From NCBI GenBank assembly GCA_033398695.1, contig CM065802.1:211067096-211131095 (forward strand): a stretch of DNA of 64,000 nucleotides. Reading direction: 5' to 3'. This DNA is from Orobanche coerulescens (Eukaryota; Streptophyta; Magnoliopsida; Lamiales; Orobanchaceae). A program made the translations under genes and the position numbers. This document shows positions 32,452 to 43,060 of the stretch, in pieces; the stretch's first letter is position 1, and the number at the start of each line of letters is the position of its first letter. The notes below the pieces were generated by a model. The model searched no databases and was not told the origin of the DNA. It saw only the letters and a program-made list of their open reading frames with translations.

Positions 32452-33565
32452 AAGAACATCAAGAACACCATGATTCCATAATCATGATTATAACAGATGA
32501 CATAATCGAAGACATATATCATTGTATCTTTCCAATATACAATTCACATAACCTCAAGAATCTTAACAACGATACCATAATCATCTTCATACGAATTATT
32601 AATCAACAATGACATCAAAATCCGAATTCAAGGTGTAGAGTTCATCAACATACCTCGAGAACATGAATAACACAATCAAACTCTTCAAGAATCATTGATA
32701 TCTTCATATCGAAGCCTCTAATCCATGTTTCCAAGATCATAATTAAGATAGAAGAGATTAAATCTCACTAACATACTCAGAGGGACGATCTTGGAGGAAG
32801 AAATGGTTTTTCTCTCGTGAAAAAAATGAAAGAACGAACTTCATTTTATAAACTCCATCGCTCATTACGTACGTTATCACTCAACATTAACGTACGTAAT
32901 GCTCCATAGCGTATGCTACACGTCCAACATAGTGTACGTAACATCATCCTAGAACTCACTGACTTGTTTTGTTCACTCGTTTACGTGCGTAATACTTCCT
33001 TCATAGCATACGTAATACGTACGTTGACTTGCTACAGTAAATCTCCACTTAACGTATGTTATGTACTCCTCATAGCGTACGTTAACCAAGATTTGACTCG
33101 CCCATGCATGTTCTTCGCCGAAAGCTGCCGACCACGGGACCCCACTGTCGGCCATAGCCTGACCTGTCCGATATGAACTTTACGTACGTTAACATGTCCG
33201 CTTAACGTACGTAATATCTGTACACCTTACTTACGTTAACTGTCCTACTTAACGCATGTAATCCTTGTGCATTAGCATACGCTAAGTATACATCATAGCG
33301 TGCGCTAATGTGGTTGTACTTAGCCATTTTCAGCTATCCTTGTCCAACGTCTCAACATACTAGATACGAACATATGGCATACTGAATACGTATACTCAAC
33401 ACGTTATATCCTCAAATACAATTATCGACCAAATACAACAATTATACTAATACTGACATCTCAGTCCTTAATTTATTTTATCCTTATTGTACAGATTCCA
33501 CGCTGTACAATATAACTCGGATAAACTAATATTAAACAACAGTAGTAGAAATTCCGGATATTACA

Positions 33566-34989
33566 ATGAAGGTAGATGATGCTGGCATAAGCCTCTGAAT
33601 CCACAAACACTCTGTGTACAGGGATTACCATTATGGGCAGAGTGATGACGAGGGCATCGGAATGGGGATGATCCAAACCATCAGCATCTGATTCCTCGAA
33701 AGTGATGGCCAGTTGGGGGTTCTGGGGGTTTCTTCGGCCACTGAAAGAAATACTTCGGGTCGGCGTTTGGTCTGCTGGTAGGATGTAGTGGCCTCTCGAA
33801 TACAAGCTTTCTTGTGCCGCTTAGACCGATGGTCCTCGACTTCGGCCATCCCCATGATAGTAAGGATTTCTCTGGGAGATTTAGGGGGCGGAGGCACCCG
33901 ATCATTTTTTGCTTTTACCGGGTCGGCCCGATCCTGGCGATCCCGGGGTAGGTTCCGGGTAAATCGCCTCAACCCGGTATCTTCGCACAACGCGATCAAG
34001 GCTGCGACGAGGTCTCGGCACTGCTCGGTGTTATGACCCGCTGATTCATGATATTTACAGAAGCGGGTCTGATCTATGTCTTTCTGGTTTTTGTAGATCG
34101 GCCGAGGGACCGGAAGCAAATTCTTACCCTTTATTTGGTCGAATATGGCCGCGGCCCCAATAGAGTATATCTCGGCGAATCTAGCCATGAGCTCGGGCCT
34201 GTGCTCCCGGTAATTCTAGGTTTATGGGGCTGTCGAAGAAGAGCCGGTGGCCTTATTCTCCCGGCGGGGTTCTTGGCGGGCTTCTCTGGAGTCATGCTTG
34301 TCTTCTTTCTTTTTGTACGATCCTTTCTGATCGACGGGATGACTAGGACTGGTGCCGGGATAGCTTCCTCGGCAGTGATGTGGGAGCTGGCGCGCTCTAA
34401 GAACTCTTGATATGTGTGGGGGATGTTCTGGCATACAGTCCAACGGAAAAAAGAATTTTTTAGGAGGCCGGCCTAAGCAATTATGGCCAGTGCATTGTCG
34501 GACATGGGTTCCATTTCCAATATTCTTTTATTAAAATGGGATATATAATCCTTAAGGGATTCGTTTGGCCCCTGCACGATGGAGGCGATGGAGGACCGCG
34601 GGGCGACGCGCACTAGAGATCCCATAAAATGGGATCGGAACATCGCAGTGAGCTGAGCCCATGTCTCGATAGAGTGGTGGGGTAGCGAGCGATACCACCT
34701 TTGGGCCCTTTCCCCCAAAGTCAGGGAGAACATCCGGCATCGGAATGCGTCTTGGGACCCGTGCAGGTCCATCCAGGAGTTGTAATGTCCAAGGTGAGCA
34801 TTGGGGTCGGTCTCCCCGTTTTATTGGGGAATTTGGGGGACCTTAAACTTCTTCGGGGGAGGCTCCGCCAAAACACTGTGGGCAAGGGGACTCTCCTGGC
34901 TGGTGAGCCATTCCGAACTTTGAGATGGCTAGATTTGTTTATTTTCAAGCTCCGTGAGGTGTTTTTTGAGGACCTCGATTTCACTTGAG
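33566..34989 (-). pseudogene. gag: T1 gag C-terminal half and protease N-terminal half
   Basis: The capsid core is at 34772-34473 (minus): CRMFSLTLGERAQRWYRSLP, then the ESLKDYISHFNKR region. Gag then continues to a zinc-knuckle-like CKYHESAGHNTEQC at about 34060. A frame change is followed by the protease start (ITFEESDADGLDHPH and ALVITLPI). The expected catalytic DTG reads VFVDSEAYASI, so Thr and Gly are changed and the enzyme would be inactive. The B insertion cuts the protease shortly after this motif. Confidence 0.82.
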
Positions 34990-35095
34990 TTTTTTTTTTC
35001 CAAGAAAAACGTCCATTGTGGACGGGGGTTGAGGCGGGACACACCAACCTATGAGATAAAGAAAATATCGAGATTACAAGCAATCAGTCTCGAAT

Positions 35096-35345
35096 TATGA
35101 CCAAAAATGGGCCATAATTCGGATCCAAATCTTAAAAAAAAAATGAAATGCCTACGGCCCGCTAAAGAAATGCAAGGTGCACCACTAAAGGCGTGGGCTA
35201 ATGTGCGGACCAATAGGTAAAAAATCACATTCGAATTATGACCAAAAGTGGGCCATAAACCGGATCCTAGAAACTAAAATGCCAGCAGCCGGCTAGAGAA
35301 ATACAAGGTGCACCACTAAAAAAAGTGGGCTAATGAGCGGGCTCA
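35096..35345 (-). repeat. Tandem duplication in LINE 3' UTR
   Basis: Two units of roughly 130-140 bp share ATTATGACCAAAA, GGGCCATAA, CGGATCC, AAGGTGCACCACTAAA and GTGGGCTAATG. Confidence 0.75.
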
Positions 35346-35469
35346 TAGCAATAAATCAAGTGATAAAATACTACCTAAATCTAAAAGAAGGGTAACCAAG
35401 CTGGTCCACCCGTATAATAGAGAGGAAAAATGGAGGAGCAGTATCATATGTATAAGTCTGAATACCGAG

Positions 35470-36364
35470 GGACGACATGCCGAGCTCAGAGAGATAATCA
35501 GCCGGCCTGTTGCCCTCCCGGAAAATGTGAGTGACTCTGTACTGAATATCTCAGAGAATGTGTCGGATACGCATCAGGGTGTGACGAACCTGCCAAGAGC
35601 CCCGACGACTAGATGAAAGCAAGGTCACCAAAGCAGCAGCATCAAGCTTAATCCAAACATGTCTCAATCTCTGGGAAGCCAAAATCAGTCCAACAGCAAG
35701 CGTCTGGATCTGTGCATCAAAGCTCGAAGAGGCCTGAAAAGAGGAGTGGAAAGCAAGGAGTAGCTCTCCGTGATGATCTCTAATCAGACCCCCACCACCA
35801 GCAATCTGAGTATCTCTATCAAAGGAGCCATCTGTGTTCAGCTTGATCCAAGAGGTCTCGGGTCAAAGCCAAACTACCGGAACGGAGCGATGAGTCTGGG
35901 CAGGAGAGGGAGTAGCTCGCTCGAAACGGTCAGGAGGCGAGCACTCCGCCTATAACTCTGAAGAAATAATCCCCGCAGCAGCAAGTAAAGAAACATGGCA
36001 CTCCACCTGCACAATAACATAAGAAGCAAGAAAAGTAACCGCCCTATGCTTTACACTATTCCTCTCTGTCCAGATGAACCAAAGGATCAGACAAGGAATA
36101 ATGAAATCTGTGTGCCTAAAGTGTGTGGCATGTGAGAAAAAACTCAGGAGCTCAAAGATATTATCTGTATGGGGTAAGGATAAATGAGTCCAAGCGCCAA
36201 AATACTCCCACACGTCACGAGCCACGTCACTCTCCAAGAAAAGGTGGGTAAGGGTCTTGGAATGGTAGGTATGGGTAGGGGTAAGGGTGAAACATGAGTA
36301 TCTGGAGGCCAAGGAAACGCCCCTCCTCTGTAAGACGTCATCAGTCAGGATCCGTCTCCGTCTA
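35470..36364 (-). pseudogene. LINE ORF2 C-terminus: zf-RVT and RNase H domains
   Basis: 36364-35950 (minus) encodes the zinc-binding RT-associated domain (HLFLESDVARDVWEYFG, then LILWFIWTERNSVKH). About 35860-35475 encodes an RNase H of the RVT_3 type: WIKLNTDGSFDRDTQ, AGGGGLIRDHHGELLLAF, WIKLDAAALV and ENRPADYL-like GNRPADYLSELG. The polymerase core is missing through truncation, and at least one stop (near 35553) is present. In plant L1 elements this RNase H follows the zf-RVT domain, as here. Confidence 0.85.
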
Positions 36365-36377
36365 GATTTCACTCGAG

Positions 36378-36817
36378 TTGTCGCCTAGAGTTTGCGGTAG
36401 TGTTTGAATCGGGACTAGGGGAGCGTTCTATTCTTTGCGGCCTTGACTCTGAGTGGTCCGGGCTGGTACCATTTTTTCAGTTTTCTTCCATGTCCCCAGT
36501 CGATCGAAAACCGATATAGGGCGAGAAAGCCGACTTTTCCGGGAAGGGTGAGGGCTTTCTCCATGACTTTCCGCCTCATCCTCGACAACTCGGGAGACGG
36601 TTCTCTTTTGATCCCGCCTGGGGGTGGCTGGACGGGTTGTCTGAGACTGGGCCTCTGTTTGGTCTTCGGGCTTCTGAAGGATTCCGCCTTCAGTGACCCG
36701 CACCATGAGGGCGGTCATTCCCTGGATGAACGCGGGGTGTTTAAAGCATTATGCCACCTTGAGGAGGTTTTCTTCCTCCATGGCGGGCTGATGGTGTTTG
36801 GAACTTTCGTGAGACAT
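36378..36817 (-). pseudogene. gag: T1 gag N-terminal part
   Basis: ATG at 36817 (minus) opens MSHESSKHHQPAMEEE. A TAA stop lies 23 codons later, then the same frame runs to 36428 with a charged, Arg/Ser-rich linker (TPRRDQKRTVSRVVEDE) ending in SVFDRLGTWKK, a motif also found in the gags of C and E (IFSRLG, IFNRLG). The LINE separates it from the capsid core. Confidence 0.75.
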
Positions 36818-36881
36818 CTCTATTAGGACAATCTTGTCAGGATTCTGGTGAGAACGTATGTAGTTGTGGGCAGCGAGGGCC

Positions 36882-36900
36882 CATTCTTCTAGTGCCAATA
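36882..36900 (-). other. Primer binding site of T1
   Basis: TATTGGCACTAGAAGAATGG (minus) adjoins the 5' LTR and differs by one base from the ATTGGCGCTAGAAG of C and E. Confidence 0.65.
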
Positions 36901-37089
36901 TGTTGATTACTGATTTAACCAACGTGACGTGTGCTGACCTGGACTAGGTGGGTCGAAGCCACGTAGAAAATAAAAAAATATGAAATAATAAGACAACTGG
37001 ATTTAAGTGATTTTATTATTCTGATATAGATCCGAGCTGAACTTTTTAGCTGGTCTATATTAATTATTTGTTTTATTACAAGCCCTCTT

Positions 37090-37129
<40 letters not shown>

Positions 37130-37637
37130 TTTCTGACAAATTCCAGAAATCCTTTCTTTTTGTACATTACTTCTATATATAGAGAATCTGGGCCAATCAG
37201 CGGGCGACAGCTGGAGGATGTCTGGAATGGATCCAGACACTTATCAGAGGGAGAGTGTCCCTTAGGCACGTGGCGGTCTTTGGGGACTGCTTTGGGAAGA
37301 GGGAGGACAGAATGCATTAACTGTCATGTGTGCCTGTTCCGCATGTCCTGTCTGTCTGTTCCTCATGCGTTTGGCGATACTTATCCATTGTGGCCGACTC
37401 TGGGGTCGGCCCTCTAGTTTCCGGTCTGGTCACCGGGTCGACCCCGACGTTGTTGTCCGGTCCGGTCTTTAACGGACCTGGGAGTAAATTTGATGAATGC
37501 TCGGTCGGTCCTCCTCAGTGCTCTGCTCGGCCGGTCTATCCGAAAATCGGTTCTTTTGTCTTCTGGTCCTCTCAATCGGGACGATTGAGCTGGCGGAGAG
37601 TGCTTACATGGATGCCAAGACGGATGGACTATCAACA
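36901..37637 (-). repeat. T1 5' LTR
   Basis: 737 bp, from TGTTGATTAC to GACTATCAACA on the plus strand. Its last 251 bp match the window start. A (CT)n run lies at about 37096-37124 and a TATA-like TATATATAGA at about 37172 (read as TCTATATATA on the minus strand). There is no coding content. Confidence 0.88.
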
Positions 37638-37639
37638 CT

Positions 37640-37750
37640 AATAAATCGTATGTTATTAGTATACTATAACTATAAATCAATTATTTTACTAATCACATGA
37701 ATTTGGCTATTTTGGATACAGAAAATGTCTCGAATATGACCTTAATCTTG
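37640..37750 (+). repeat. Direct repeat unit, copy 1
   Basis: About 110 bp shared with 38792-38905, including TTATTAGTATACTATAA, AAATCAATTATTTTACTAA and GGCTATTTTGGATACA. Identity is high with scattered substitutions. Confidence 0.85.
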
Positions 37751-37796
37751 TGTTTTCTTTCAATGTAACCTTTTGAATGCTTTCTGATTTTTAAAC

Positions 37797-37827
<31 letters not shown>

Positions 37828-38791
37828 TTTTGGATTATACCGAGTCATGACTCGTTTGGTTAATCTCGTGTCATCTGTTTGCTTAACTAGTCGTGTTTGG
37901 GTTAATTGTCTATTAACATGAGTACGATGTGATGGGACACTAAACAAACACGACTCTTGTGCTAAGATGATGTAAGAATAAGAACTGTGTAAAGCTTCTG
38001 TATGAATTATGATCGAATCAATACATGGGTTTAGAGATGTTAAACTATATAGTTGTAACGGATTCCTGTCGGTCCCAATGAGTTTCGAGCTAAATGAATT
38101 AATCCGCTACAGATGAAATTTTTTAAAATTATATTTACATTTAAATTTTTTAAAGAAAATATATTCAACTTTTAAATTTAACGTTCGGAATTAACGTATA
38201 TATTATAAAAACAGATGTATATAATTTTATATTGTATTAATAAAATTGTGAACTTGTAAATAGTTTAAATCATATATTATAAAATTAATATTATAATAAT
38301 AAATAAACATTATATATTCGAAGAAACTAATAATTAAAAAACTTTATATTTTTAAAATAATAAAATTAAAAATTTAATTCACTACTTAAGTTTAAAAATA
38401 AAACTAATAGTTGATCAATATGTACTCAATAAAAATGAATAAAATTAATTTTATTTTATCGTAAGGGATAATAAAAATAAATAAAAATATTAAAATTATG
38501 TTTGTATTGATAACTAGCCGGTTAGCGTGCTAATCCGATTAACTTCCTAACTAGCCGTAACGGACTTCGGGCTAAACGATTCGGGCCAAAAAAAATCAAA
38601 TTTATAGGGATCAAAATATTAGGACCTAACCCCTTTTTTATTTATTTAAACGGGCTAACCCACATATCAATGTGCGCTTTTAACGTCTCTAGATGGGTTT
38701 CCCAATTTCACACCATATGGTTATATTCACACCATAGAACAACACCCGCCCGAAAGAATTCTTATTTTAAGTGTCAAAAAAATCTTGGGCA

Positions 38792-38905
38792 TTATAATAA
38801 ATCGAATTTTATTAGTATACTATAATTACAAATCAATTATTTTACTAATCACGTGAATGTGGCTATTTTGGATACATTAAAATGTCTGGAATTTTTACCT
38901 TAATT
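38792..38905 (+). repeat. Direct repeat unit, copy 2
   Basis: Second copy of the 37640-37750 segment; the pair brackets about 1.04 kb. The copies could be remnants of LTR-like termini of an unidentified short element or a local duplication. Confidence 0.85.
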
Positions 38906-40468
38906 GTCATATCCCAAGACCCCTCTGCCGTAGCATGATATTGTCCGCTCTGGGCACTCTCCTCTTGAGCTGAACTTGTAATATCCGCAATTTTCGATTT
39001 TCGGTAAATTTCTTTTTTCGTCCGGAGTCCGTTTTGACGACTCGCTCATGACCGTTTCGTCATTTCGGGAATGATTAATTCTGCACTTTTTGTCATCCGA
39101 GTTCGTTTCGGTATCGTTTTGTTGAGTTCCGAGCTTTTTAGCGACTTTTCCGCACTTGAGTTCGATTCTTGCGAATCTAAATGCAAGCTGTTTTCGAGTT
39201 TCTCGTGAGTTCATTTAATGTTATTATTCATGTTGCGAGCTTTGGTTTGGTGTTTCGATCGCGTATCGTGATTTCCGGACGTTTTGGGCCATTTTCGTAA
39301 TTTCCCAAAGATTTGGGTAATTACTTCCGTTGTCGAATTCCGAGCCTTCGGGTGGTCAGAATTGTGTGTTCTCTTAAGTCTTAGATTCGTCTTTGCGAGT
39401 ACGTCGTAACCGTATCATCGATTCGTATTCAGGTTCGGGTTTCGGGGTCGATCGGGCCGTCGGAGTTGGCCGTGAGTCATGGCCGGCAATCGGCCCAGAG
39501 GCGCCTTGGCAGTCACGGCCGGTAGTGCTCGGCGCTACAGCCGAGTCACGGCCGGTAGTGCTCGGCGGCTTGGCGGCCGAGGCCATCGTGGGCGCGGCAC
39601 ATCTTTGGCAGCCGCGGCACACTCTGTGGCATTTTCGGCCAAACCAGTCTGGTGCCGCGGCTGCCTTGGCCGAGCAGCGGCTGCTGCCGACCACGGGAGC
39701 CATTTTTGGGCTGTGCGCGGCACACTCGTGGGCGCGGCACTGTACGGTACTTATTTATGGCCCCGCAAGCGGGTTTTTGGCCATTTTCTCCTTCTTCTCC
39801 TTCTCTTCATGGTGAGGTGATCTTACCATGGAGCCATGTTGTTTAACAACAAATCCATGAAGTTCTTGAGTTTATATCATCAATCAATCATCCGTTATAA
39901 TCCTTTGATCCAGCGAATCAAGGTAATCTTACCTTAGAACCCTAATTTCGTGAATTTGGGGTTTTTTGCGTTTTTGTCCGATTCGTTCCGTATTATTGAT
40001 TAATTCATGATGGATATGATTAATATTGGTAGTATTCTTGTGTTTAACATCATTTAATCCATTGTTTTTCGTCGAATCGAAGTATATTTCTTGATTTCCT
40101 TCAAATTGACTTTTTGGGGGATTTGTTCTCGATCTCGTTTTTCATCCATTTATGATGGATCTATTATGGTTAAATGATGTTGTTAAACATATTCTATGGA
40201 TTGTATATCCATATTTCGACTTGGAATTCCATTTTCGTGTTTTGTCGGAACGAATCGTGTTCTTGGCCGTTTTGGGGAAAACACTTGAACATTCGTCGTT
40301 CGTTCTTTGAATTCAACGGCTTTGTGTCATGCTATGGAATTCATTTTCATTGTTGTTATTGTGCTCCGTAGTTTATTATCGCGAGTTGGCGTTCGGTGGA
40401 GTCGGCGGGTTCATAGTCGGTTCGTGTCAACCTATTTCGGTCGATTCTCCGCGTTGTTCTTATTCGAG

Positions 40469-41763
40469 GCAAGTACCTTGTCCATACTATTCTTGTTTTG
40501 TGGATATGATAATTGGTGATCGTCTTGGTGTGTTTGTTTGTTTGTTTGAATCGAGTTTTCAAAAGATTTGGTTAGCCTTGTTAAAGGCCCTCTTTCAAAA
40601 CCGTATGTGTTTTGTAAATGGTGTGAGTTGTAAGTGACTACGTGAATTCTTTGGATATGTTTGGTGTTGATGTTGCGCTTGATAATGCGTGTGTGCATAT
40701 ATTATCTCATTTCGGTGCATTGTGATTTGACGATTATGTCGTGCCTTGTGTTCGTTGCCTTTGGTGGATTGTATGAATATCCTTGTTGTGACGTGTTAAT
40801 TGTGTGAATGTATTTCGCTCACCTCAGGAGAGTCCGACGGGATCACGGAGGGAGTCCAATGGTATAGCCCTGGATTCACGAGTGCGGTTGTTTATGTTTT
40901 GTGAATGTGTTTACTCACCGTGGGTTGGTTCGACGGGGCCACGACTGGAATCCAATGGTATAGCCCTGGATTCACGAGTAAAACTTCACAAGTGTGTGTG
41001 TATGTTTTTGTGAATGTGTTTACTCACCGTGGGTTGGTTCGACGGGGCCACGACGGGAATCCAATGGTATAGCCCTGGATTCACGAGTAAAACTTCACAA
41101 GTGTGTGTATGTTTTAGTGAATGTATTTTACTCACCGTGGGTTGGTTCGACGGGGCCACGACGGGAATCCAATGATATAGCCCTGGATTCACGAGTAAAA
41201 CTTCACGAGTTGGTGTATGTGATCGAAAACGCATTCTGCTCACCTTGGGAGGGTCCGACGGGGAATCCAATGGTATAGCCCTGGATTCACGAGTTGGTGT
41301 TGTATTTTTGGGGACCAAGGTTTACGTATCTTGGGCGATTATATTGTATTGATTTTATGTCCGTCGAGGGCACGTGACTTGGGTTTTGGCCCCGTGAACT
41401 GTTGTCGGTTTTCTATTTGCGAAAACAAAACCTTTGGGCTGTGACACCTGTTGATTTTGGAAAGATAAGTATTTGATAATCCTAAATTGTTTTCTATTAA
41501 AACTCTCGATGGCATTTTAAACTGTTTCATAAATTGTTTCCCTTTAATTGTGGTCTTTCGGTTTTGGAATGTTTTACTCAAATTCTTGCCTCGAAAAGTA
41601 TTCATTTCGTGGTATTTTTAATCTTTGAGGATTTCTGATTATTGTTATTCTTGGAACTTGAATTGTATGGCTCGTAGTTTTGCACTTGTATTTGCACTAG
41701 CAAAACAGTGGAGTTTTGCTAACCCCCGAGTATTCGGGGGGTGGATGTCTATTTTTGCATTCA
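40469..41763 (+). other. Putative GC-AG intron in H LTR
   Basis: The donor TTCGAG|GCAAGTACC and acceptor TTTTTGCATTCAG|G are 1295 nt apart. The first hairpin TAGCAAAAC / GTTTTGCTA (41698-41721) and the second ACCCCCGA / TCGGGGGGT (41722-41742) stand 20 nt before the acceptor. J has TAGTAAAAC / GTTTTACTA at the same place, a compensatory pair change. Confidence 0.45.
40805..41303 (+). repeat. 109-bp minisatellite in H LTR
   Basis: Five units (for example CTCACCGTGGGTTGG at about 40914, 41023, 41131), each with TTCGACGGGG, GGGAATCCAATGG and CCCTGGATTCACGAG. The copies in the 3' LTR are at 59000-59510. The landmarks parallel those of the A and B minisatellites. Confidence 0.9.
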
Positions 41764-42031
41764 GGTTTTGGAGCATAACACAGGGTCGGCACGAAGGATG
41801 ATGAAAGATGAACGATACTAATCACACGAGGATCCGTTGATGTCGTATTGGTCTAGTTGTATTTTCTTTTCCGCTGCAGTATCTTTTCCCCGTTATACGA
41901 GAGTTTATTGTATTTTGACCCCTGCGTGGGTATGTGTTTGTAATTGAGTTGTATATTTTTATTGAAAGACCAAATCGGTCTACTGAGTCATTTTAGCCTT
42001 GAAGGCATTGTCGAGATGTTAAATGTTGTTA

Positions 42032-42100
42032 CCAGCCTGGTAGATCCTCGAGGAGAGGGTCTACGGCGTGTAATATCCCTGAGTGGATTGGGCTGTTACA
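42032..42100 (+). promoter_or_regulatory. Terminal stem-loop of H LTR
   Basis: AGCCTG, stem GTAGATCCTC / GAGGGTCTAC (42040-42064), GGCG, TGTAATATCCC, LTR end GCTGTTACA. The primer site begins five bases after the LTR. Confidence 0.72.
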
Positions 42101-42104
42101 TAAA

Positions 42105-42121
42105 TGGTATCAGAGCTTAGG
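42105..42121 (+). other. Primer binding site of H
   Basis: TGGTATCAGAGCTTAGG is a perfect initiator-tRNA-Met match over its first 12 bases. Confidence 0.88.
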
Positions 42122-43060
42122 TTGTGGAAACCTAGGTTGTCGGGTCAGGGGTGTCTATTGAGTTTTGTCTCGTCGGATTTTGTCTGACTGAGTCGTGTCG
42201 CGACGCGTCGTCTGAGTTTGTTGGTCGTGATTAGTATCGTGGGGCGATCATCATCTTCGTGCGACCTGTGGCTGTAAGTCTCCCTTCTTCGTGTTATGCC
42301 TCGTGTGACACGAGCTATTTTTATGATTATTTGTTAATTGATGGAATCCTCTTATGGATTTTTATTTCTTGATATGTGGTTATTTGACCCTCATATTTCG
42401 TTCATATGAGGAGTAGCGTTGCTGGATTGTGCATGTTTGACTTTATTTCTTTTATCCGCTGCGTGAGTTCTTTTGTAATGGCTTTCGGTATTTTACCGAC
42501 TGAGTTTTATTTCGAAAACCGATTCCCTTAACCGAGTTTGTGGCATTATGGCCTTGATCGTTTTGGCGAAATTCTTATGACGGTATTTAGTATTTTCTAA
42601 ATGGCTTTTGTAAGTTTTTGAAATATTACCGTCATCAGCCTTTTTGGCGTTTTTGTAAATGGTTTTTAGCCTAGTGGGTTCTGGCGTGGGGCCCACGGCG
42701 TTATAACATTCCATGTAATTACCTGAAATTTTTGGGTATTCTAGCCCATTGAATTATCTTTAAAAACCTTGAGTATCTTAGAAAAATAACTTTCGAGACG
42801 TACTTTTAAAATGAATTATTTTCTCGTGGTACATACAAGGTGCCACAACATGTTTCAAAATTCTTCTACCTCGAGGACCAAAATGCTTTGAGATATTTTC
42901 AATGTTTTAGAAACACTTTTACTTAGACCCGAGGGTCGAATATTTTTGAAAGTTTTTCACTAAGAGAAAGTGTCCTCATTTTTATCAAATGCGAAATGGT
43001 TTTCAAAAGTCTCGATAACGATGTTTCACGTTTGTACTTCTTTTTTTTAAAGGTGATACT
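42122..43060 (+). other. H internal region, left part, noncoding
   Basis: Contains the leader donor GTAAGT (42274-42279) in a context shared with A and J. At 42668-42715 it holds an additional copy of the terminal stem-loop module (AGCCTA, GTGGGTTCT / GGGGCCCAC, GGCG, TTATAACATTCC) outside any LTR. No coding frame is visible. The inverted counterpart in J is at 47600-48260. Confidence 0.7.

Larger units (their letters stand above)
17664..33565 (-). mobile_element. B: large noncoding LTR element (LARD-like) of the TGTAATATCC...GTGTTACA group
   Basis: Flanked by the perfect target duplication ATGAA (17659-17663, 33566-33570), which splits the T1 protease. On the minus strand the 5' LTR is 26238-33565 and the 3' LTR 17664-25157. 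Once nested elements are removed, these are about 3.6 and 3.3 kb. Between them lie only 1080 bp, with an initiator-Met primer site and a tract before the 3' LTR but no coding frame. Both LTR outer ends read TATAACA in place of TGTAACA, a shared G-to-A change. It must depend on enzymes from elsewhere. Confidence 0.9.
26238..33565 (-). repeat. B 5' LTR, interrupted by D (which holds G)
   Basis: Same modules as the 3' LTR: stem-loop 26277-26299, acceptor (26673), minisatellite (27100-27415), GC-AG donor CCGAG|GCAAGTT at 27900, TATA box near 32845, palindrome array 32865-33310. D is inserted in a TA-rich site that reads GTGATATATATACCAAG in the uninterrupted 3' LTR at 24040. Confidence 0.88.
34990..36364 (-). 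mobile_element. 5'-truncated LINE (L1-type) inserted in T1 gag
   Basis: Flanked by a 13-bp target duplication, GATTTCACTTGAG (34977-34989) and GATTTCACTCGAG (36365-36377). A poly(A) tail appears as poly(T) at 34990-35000, so it lies on the minus strand. Only the 3' end of the coding region remains, then about 470 bp of 3' UTR with a tandem duplication (35096-35345). The long duplication, tail and truncation are target-primed reverse transcription hallmarks. Confidence 0.92.
1..37637 (-). mobile_element. T1: Tat-type Ty3/gypsy retrotransposon, host of all insertions in the left half
   Basis: The first 251 bases match 37387-37637 closely enough to be the two ends of an LTR pair (a run of near-identity ends in ATCAACA in both). 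The 5' LTR is the right-hand one, because gag, protease, RT, RNase H and integrase read leftward on the minus strand from 36817 to 14000. The right LTR starts and ends with the inverted pair TGTTGAT/ATCAACA. Next to it a primer-site-like TATTGGCACTAGAAG reads on the minus strand; C and E carry the same site. The second, archaeal-type RNase H and an antisense extra gene downstream of integrase are hallmarks of the Tat/Ogre lineage. A, B and a LINE are nested inside, and many in-frame stops show that the copy is old and dead. Its far end and target duplication lie outside the window. Confidence 0.9.
37638..38976. other. Intergenic AT-rich segment
   Basis: About 1.3 kb with no gene-like frame. 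It contains a (TTA)n run near 37796-37825 and a very AT-rich stretch 38110-38510. The two direct repeats at its ends are listed separately. It is the only part of the window not assigned to a recognised element, but it may be an unrecognised old insertion. Confidence 0.6.
38977..42100 (+). repeat. H 5' LTR
   Basis: Modules in order: GC-rich U3 repeats (about 39470-39740), TATA-like TTATTTATGG (about 39751), GC-AG donor TTCGAG|GCAAGTA at 40469, 109-bp minisatellite (40805-41303), double hairpin (41698-41742), acceptor at 41763, terminal stem-loop 42040-42064, LTR end at 42100. Confidence 0.9.

Noticed and set aside
37096..37124. (CT)n run as a regulatory GAGA element
   Set aside because: A simple microsatellite in the T1 LTR; nothing beyond composition supports a function.
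39393..39815. 140-codon frame rich in Gly/Arg/Ala in the H 5' LTR
   Set aside because: Caused by the GC-rich U3 repeats; not conserved in frame in the 3' LTR (57668-58020).
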